From Butyrivibrio sp. UBA3740 (GTDB taxonomy: Bacteria; Bacillota; Clostridia; Lachnospirales; Lachnospiraceae), in assembly GCA_002372465.1 (NCBI GenBank), contig DFGW01000138.1, positions 1 through 34,024 of the forward strand: DNA of 34,024 nucleotides, written 5' to 3'. The first letter of the stretch is position 1. Each line of letters opens with the position of its first letter. The notes beneath the pieces are model-generated. The model was not told the origin of the DNA. It did no database searches and was given only the letters and a program-made list of their open reading frames with translations. Position numbers and translations under genes: made by a program. This document shows, piece by piece, positions 31,809 through 34,024 of this stretch.

Positions 31809-33731
31809 TTAAACCACCAGAATATAGACCACTACTGCTATTATGCCGATGGCAAACATCATAAGCGAAAAGGCGCTGCTGGCACTGACCATTTTGGTTG
31901 TCTGGTCAAGAAGCGTCTTCTTTCCGGCCAAAACCAGCACGTAGTTCTTCTTCCTGTGGACTTTCTCCCCGGCAAAGAAGCCGGCCACAGCAGTAATACG
32001 GTTTATTATGCTGCCAAATATGTAGGACATGTAGAATTTAGGTGGAACATGTTCCTTTTTCACCACCTGCTTGTGAGTGGTCTTTCTCATGAAAAGGATC
32101 AGCCCGTCAAGGACAAAATCCAGACACCTGCAGATAAATCCAAGAACTGCCGGAATAATGACCATTAATAGCGGTTCATAGAAAAGAATAAGAAGGTCAA
32201 GCTTTTCAGGCCAGAGATTGAGATACTCTGCCCTTCCCTCTACATCCTTAATGAGCACTTTCCTGATAAACAAGAGGTAAATAAGCGCTCCAAGGACTAT
32301 ACTGATAAGTCCTCCTGTGAGGTTCTCAAGAGAGAAGTAGTGGATCTCATGCTCAAGCTCTTTTGCCAGAAGGAAGCCCTGTGCCCTGTCTCCAATGATA
32401 TCAAGTGTAATCTTTGAAAGCGTACCAAATACAGGCATTACTAAGGCAGATAACCCAAGCACAATTGCTGTAAGAGGCGTGCAATAGCTCTCCTTGCTGT
32501 CATATTTTGCCTGAAGGTCTGCATCCACATTCTTCTCCACAAAGACACAGATAAAGAGCTTTGTCATGTATGCAACTGTCATGGCTCCGGTAAGAAGGAA
32601 GAGCCACTCAATTAGCTTATACTTTGTAAGTTCGGGACTTCCTTTTTCTGCGAGGATTCCGATGTATTCCACGATGCTCTCGTGAAGCAGCGTCTTACTT
32701 ATATACCCGTTAAACAAAGGAACTCCGGCAATTCCAAGGGCTCCGGACAAAAAAACGGCCTTTAAAAACGGCTTTTTCCTGCCATAGCCTCTGATTTCGT
32801 TCAGATTCAGCTTATGAAGGTTCATTACAACCACGCCTGCAGCCATGAACAGAACAAGCTTCAGGCAGGCGTGATTCACCATATGAAGCAGCGTTCCTCT
32901 GGCAGCCAGGGTGTTCTCCTCCCCCAGAAGCTCTGTCATTCCGATTCCAAGTATGATCATTCCAAGCTGAGACATAGAGGAGCAGGCTAAAGTTCTTTTA
33001 AGATCAACGGAAAATATAGCCAAAGCTCCGCCAAGAAGCATGGTTACTACTCCAAGGGCAACTACAACTTCTCCCCAGACAGAACTTGCAGGGAAAACAT
33101 AGACAGTAAGTACAATAAGTCCGAATATTCCGGTTTTGGTAATGATTCCGGAAAGGAGCGCAGAAGCCGGCGCAGGAGCCACGGGATGGGCCATGGGCAG
33201 CCAGATATGAAGCGGGAACATACCCGCCTTGGCACCAAAGCCAACCAAAATACAGCCTCCTGCTATAAACAGGTTACGGATCTTGTCGGCATCTCCCGAA
33301 CCAAGCATCTTCAGGCAAAGAGGCCTTAGTTCTTCAAAGGTGAGGGTCCCAAACATATGATACAGAAGGAATATTCCCATTAATGTCACCATTCCGCCGA
33401 TGATCGCCACGGCAAGGTAAACTCCTCCGGCCCTTAAGGTCTTTTCTTTTTCATCGTGAATAACACATATATAGCTGGCAACAGACATTATCTCAAAGAA
33501 GATAAAGGTGGTGTAAAAATCCGCAGAAACGAAAAGCGCCGTTGTGGCAAGGTAAGTTATGGCAAGGAAAAAATAGTACCTTACCTTCTTTTTGGCATGA
33601 GCCAGATATTCTTTTGAAAAGAGCGTGGTCACAAACCACATATACGTGGCAATAAGGGCAAAGAGCAGTCTGAAACCGCTGATCTCAAAGCTAAGACCCA
33701 GTCCACATATATCAGGAACGATTATTCTCAT
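31809..33731 (-). CDS. Complex I/Mrp-like proton-translocating membrane subunit
   Basis: 640 residues, about 15-16 membrane segments. Features of the NuoL/NuoM/MrpA-D group: the conserved glutamate in FIFFEIMSVASYICVI, the lysine in GFGAKAGMFPLHIWLPMAHPVAPAPASALLSGI, and the downstream lysine in HACLKLVLFMA. Involved in ion translocation, either with a membrane hydrogenase, a complex I-like oxidoreductase, or as a multisubunit Na+/H+ antiporter. The C-terminal part has an extra hydrophilic stretch. It follows another such subunit by 1 bp, so these are tandem. Which complex they belong to cannot be told from this window. Confidence 0.88.
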   Translation of the reverse strand: MRIIVPDICGLGLSFEISGFRLLFALIATYMWFVTTLFSKEYLAHAKKKVRYYFFLAITYLATTALFVSADFYTTFIFFEIMSVASYICVIHDEKEKTLRAGGVYLAVAIIGGMVTLMGIFLLYHMFGTLTFEELRPLCLKMLGSGDADKIRNLFIAGGCILVGFGAKAGMFPLHIWLPMAHPVAPAPASALLSGIITKTGIFGLIVLTVYVFPASSVWGEVVVALGVVTMLLGGALAIFSVDLKRTLACSSMSQLGMIILGIGMTELLGEENTLAARGTLLHMVNHACLKLVLFMAAGVVVMNLHKLNLNEIRGYGRKKPFLKAVFLSGALGIAGVPLFNGYISKTLLHESIVEYIGILAEKGSPELTKYKLIEWLFLLTGAMTVAYMTKLFICVFVEKNVDADLQAKYDSKESYCTPLTAIVLGLSALVMPVFGTLSKITLDIIGDRAQGFLLAKELEHEIHYFSLENLTGGLISIVLGALIYLLFIRKVLIKDVEGRAEYLNLWPEKLDLLILFYEPLLMVIIPAVLGFICRCLDFVLDGLILFMRKTTHKQVVKKEHVPPKFYMSYIFGSIINRITAVAGFFAGEKVHRKKNYVLVLAGKKTLLDQTTKMVSASSAFSLMMFAIGIIAVVVYILVV

Positions 33732-33732
33732 G

Positions 33733-34024
33733 TCAAAATACTCCGTTTGCTACTGTCATGATCATAGATAAGATCGGATTGGCATTAAGGCCAATAAAAA
33801 CAATTGCTATCGAAAAAATTCCAAGCGGGAGCAGCATTCTCCAGGTTGGGTCTGAAGCTTTTTTATCTGCCTGGGCAAGCTTTCCCATGGCATCAATGTC
33901 CGGGAAAAACCCTCTTACCACCACAGTTAAAAGATATATTGCCGTCATCAGCGCGGAATACAAAAGCACAAATACCGCAGCATATCCCAGCGCTCCACCA
34001 CCCTCAAACAGAGCCTGGGCAATC
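33733..34024 (-). CDS. Second complex I/Mrp-like subunit (partial, C-terminus)
   Basis: Only the last 96 residues are inside the window; the gene continues past the right edge. Two membrane segments are visible (GYAAVFVLLYSALMTAIYLL and MLLPLGIFSIAIVFIGLN). The FEGGGALGY start and length suggest the end of a NuoL/M/N- or MrpA/D-like antiporter subunit. The TGA stop at 33733 is one base from the ATG of the next gene. Confidence 0.72.
   Translation of the reverse strand, partial: IAQALFEGGGALGYAAVFVLLYSALMTAIYLLTVVVRGFFPDIDAMGKLAQADKKASDPTWRMLLPLGIFSIAIVFIGLNANPILSMIMTVANGVF

Overview
The window looks like a chromosomal segment of a Lachnospiraceae-type anaerobic Firmicute, most like Butyrivibrio/Pseudobutyrivibrio. 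Supporting this are an LplB/YtcP/LplA-type sugar ABC transporter with a LacI regulator, several large GGDEF/EAL proteins in a row, ClpS-ClpA in a Gram-positive-type genome, strong AGGAGG-type ribosome binding sites and moderate GC. This placement is inferred from gene content and style, not from a marker gene. I see no phage, transposon or CRISPR.

Layout. (1) 1-3730: carbohydrate uptake operon on the minus strand (LplB-like permease, YtcP-like permease, lipoprotein binding protein cut by the window edge) with a divergent LacI regulator. The shared promoter region carries two identical 19-bp operator-like repeats exactly 70 bp apart. (2) 3747-12520, minus: a signalling block of a membrane PAS-GGDEF cyclase, prsW-like protease plus xpt, tRNA-Ala(GGC), a small secreted protein, a 7TM-PAS-GGDEF-EAL protein, and a Cache-GGDEF cyclase overlapping an unknown membrane protein. 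(3) 12697-17017: a small hypothetical, larE followed by an unannotated ferredoxin-like ORF without an ATG, a probable DUF4867 protein, a hypothetical, and metY. (4) 17150-22340: a HAMP-SpoIIE/RsbU phosphatase and a giant PAS-GGDEF-EAL-PAS-GGDEF gene interrupted by an in-frame TAG. (5) 22440-22575: an orphan plus-strand mini-transcript candidate (near-perfect Shine-Dalgarno, 7-codon ORF, strong terminator). (6) 22596-26010, minus: clpS-clpA-amidohydrolase. (7) 26093-30222, plus: tldD-tldE-MATE operon. (8) 30252-34024, minus: lipoprotein, PHP-domain protein, and two complex I/Mrp-like antiporter subunits, the last one partial.

How the genes fit together. The dominant theme is cyclic-di-GMP signalling: at least three intact GGDEF active sites and two EAL domains behind four different sensory modules within about 19 kb, plus a PP2C-type phosphatase. 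The second theme is protein and peptide quality control (ClpS/ClpA, TldD/TldE, PrsW). The strongest oddities are the amber-split c-di-GMP gene, the LarE-adjacent two-cluster ferredoxin without a normal start codon, and the tiny leader-like ORF with its own terminator and no downstream gene on its strand.
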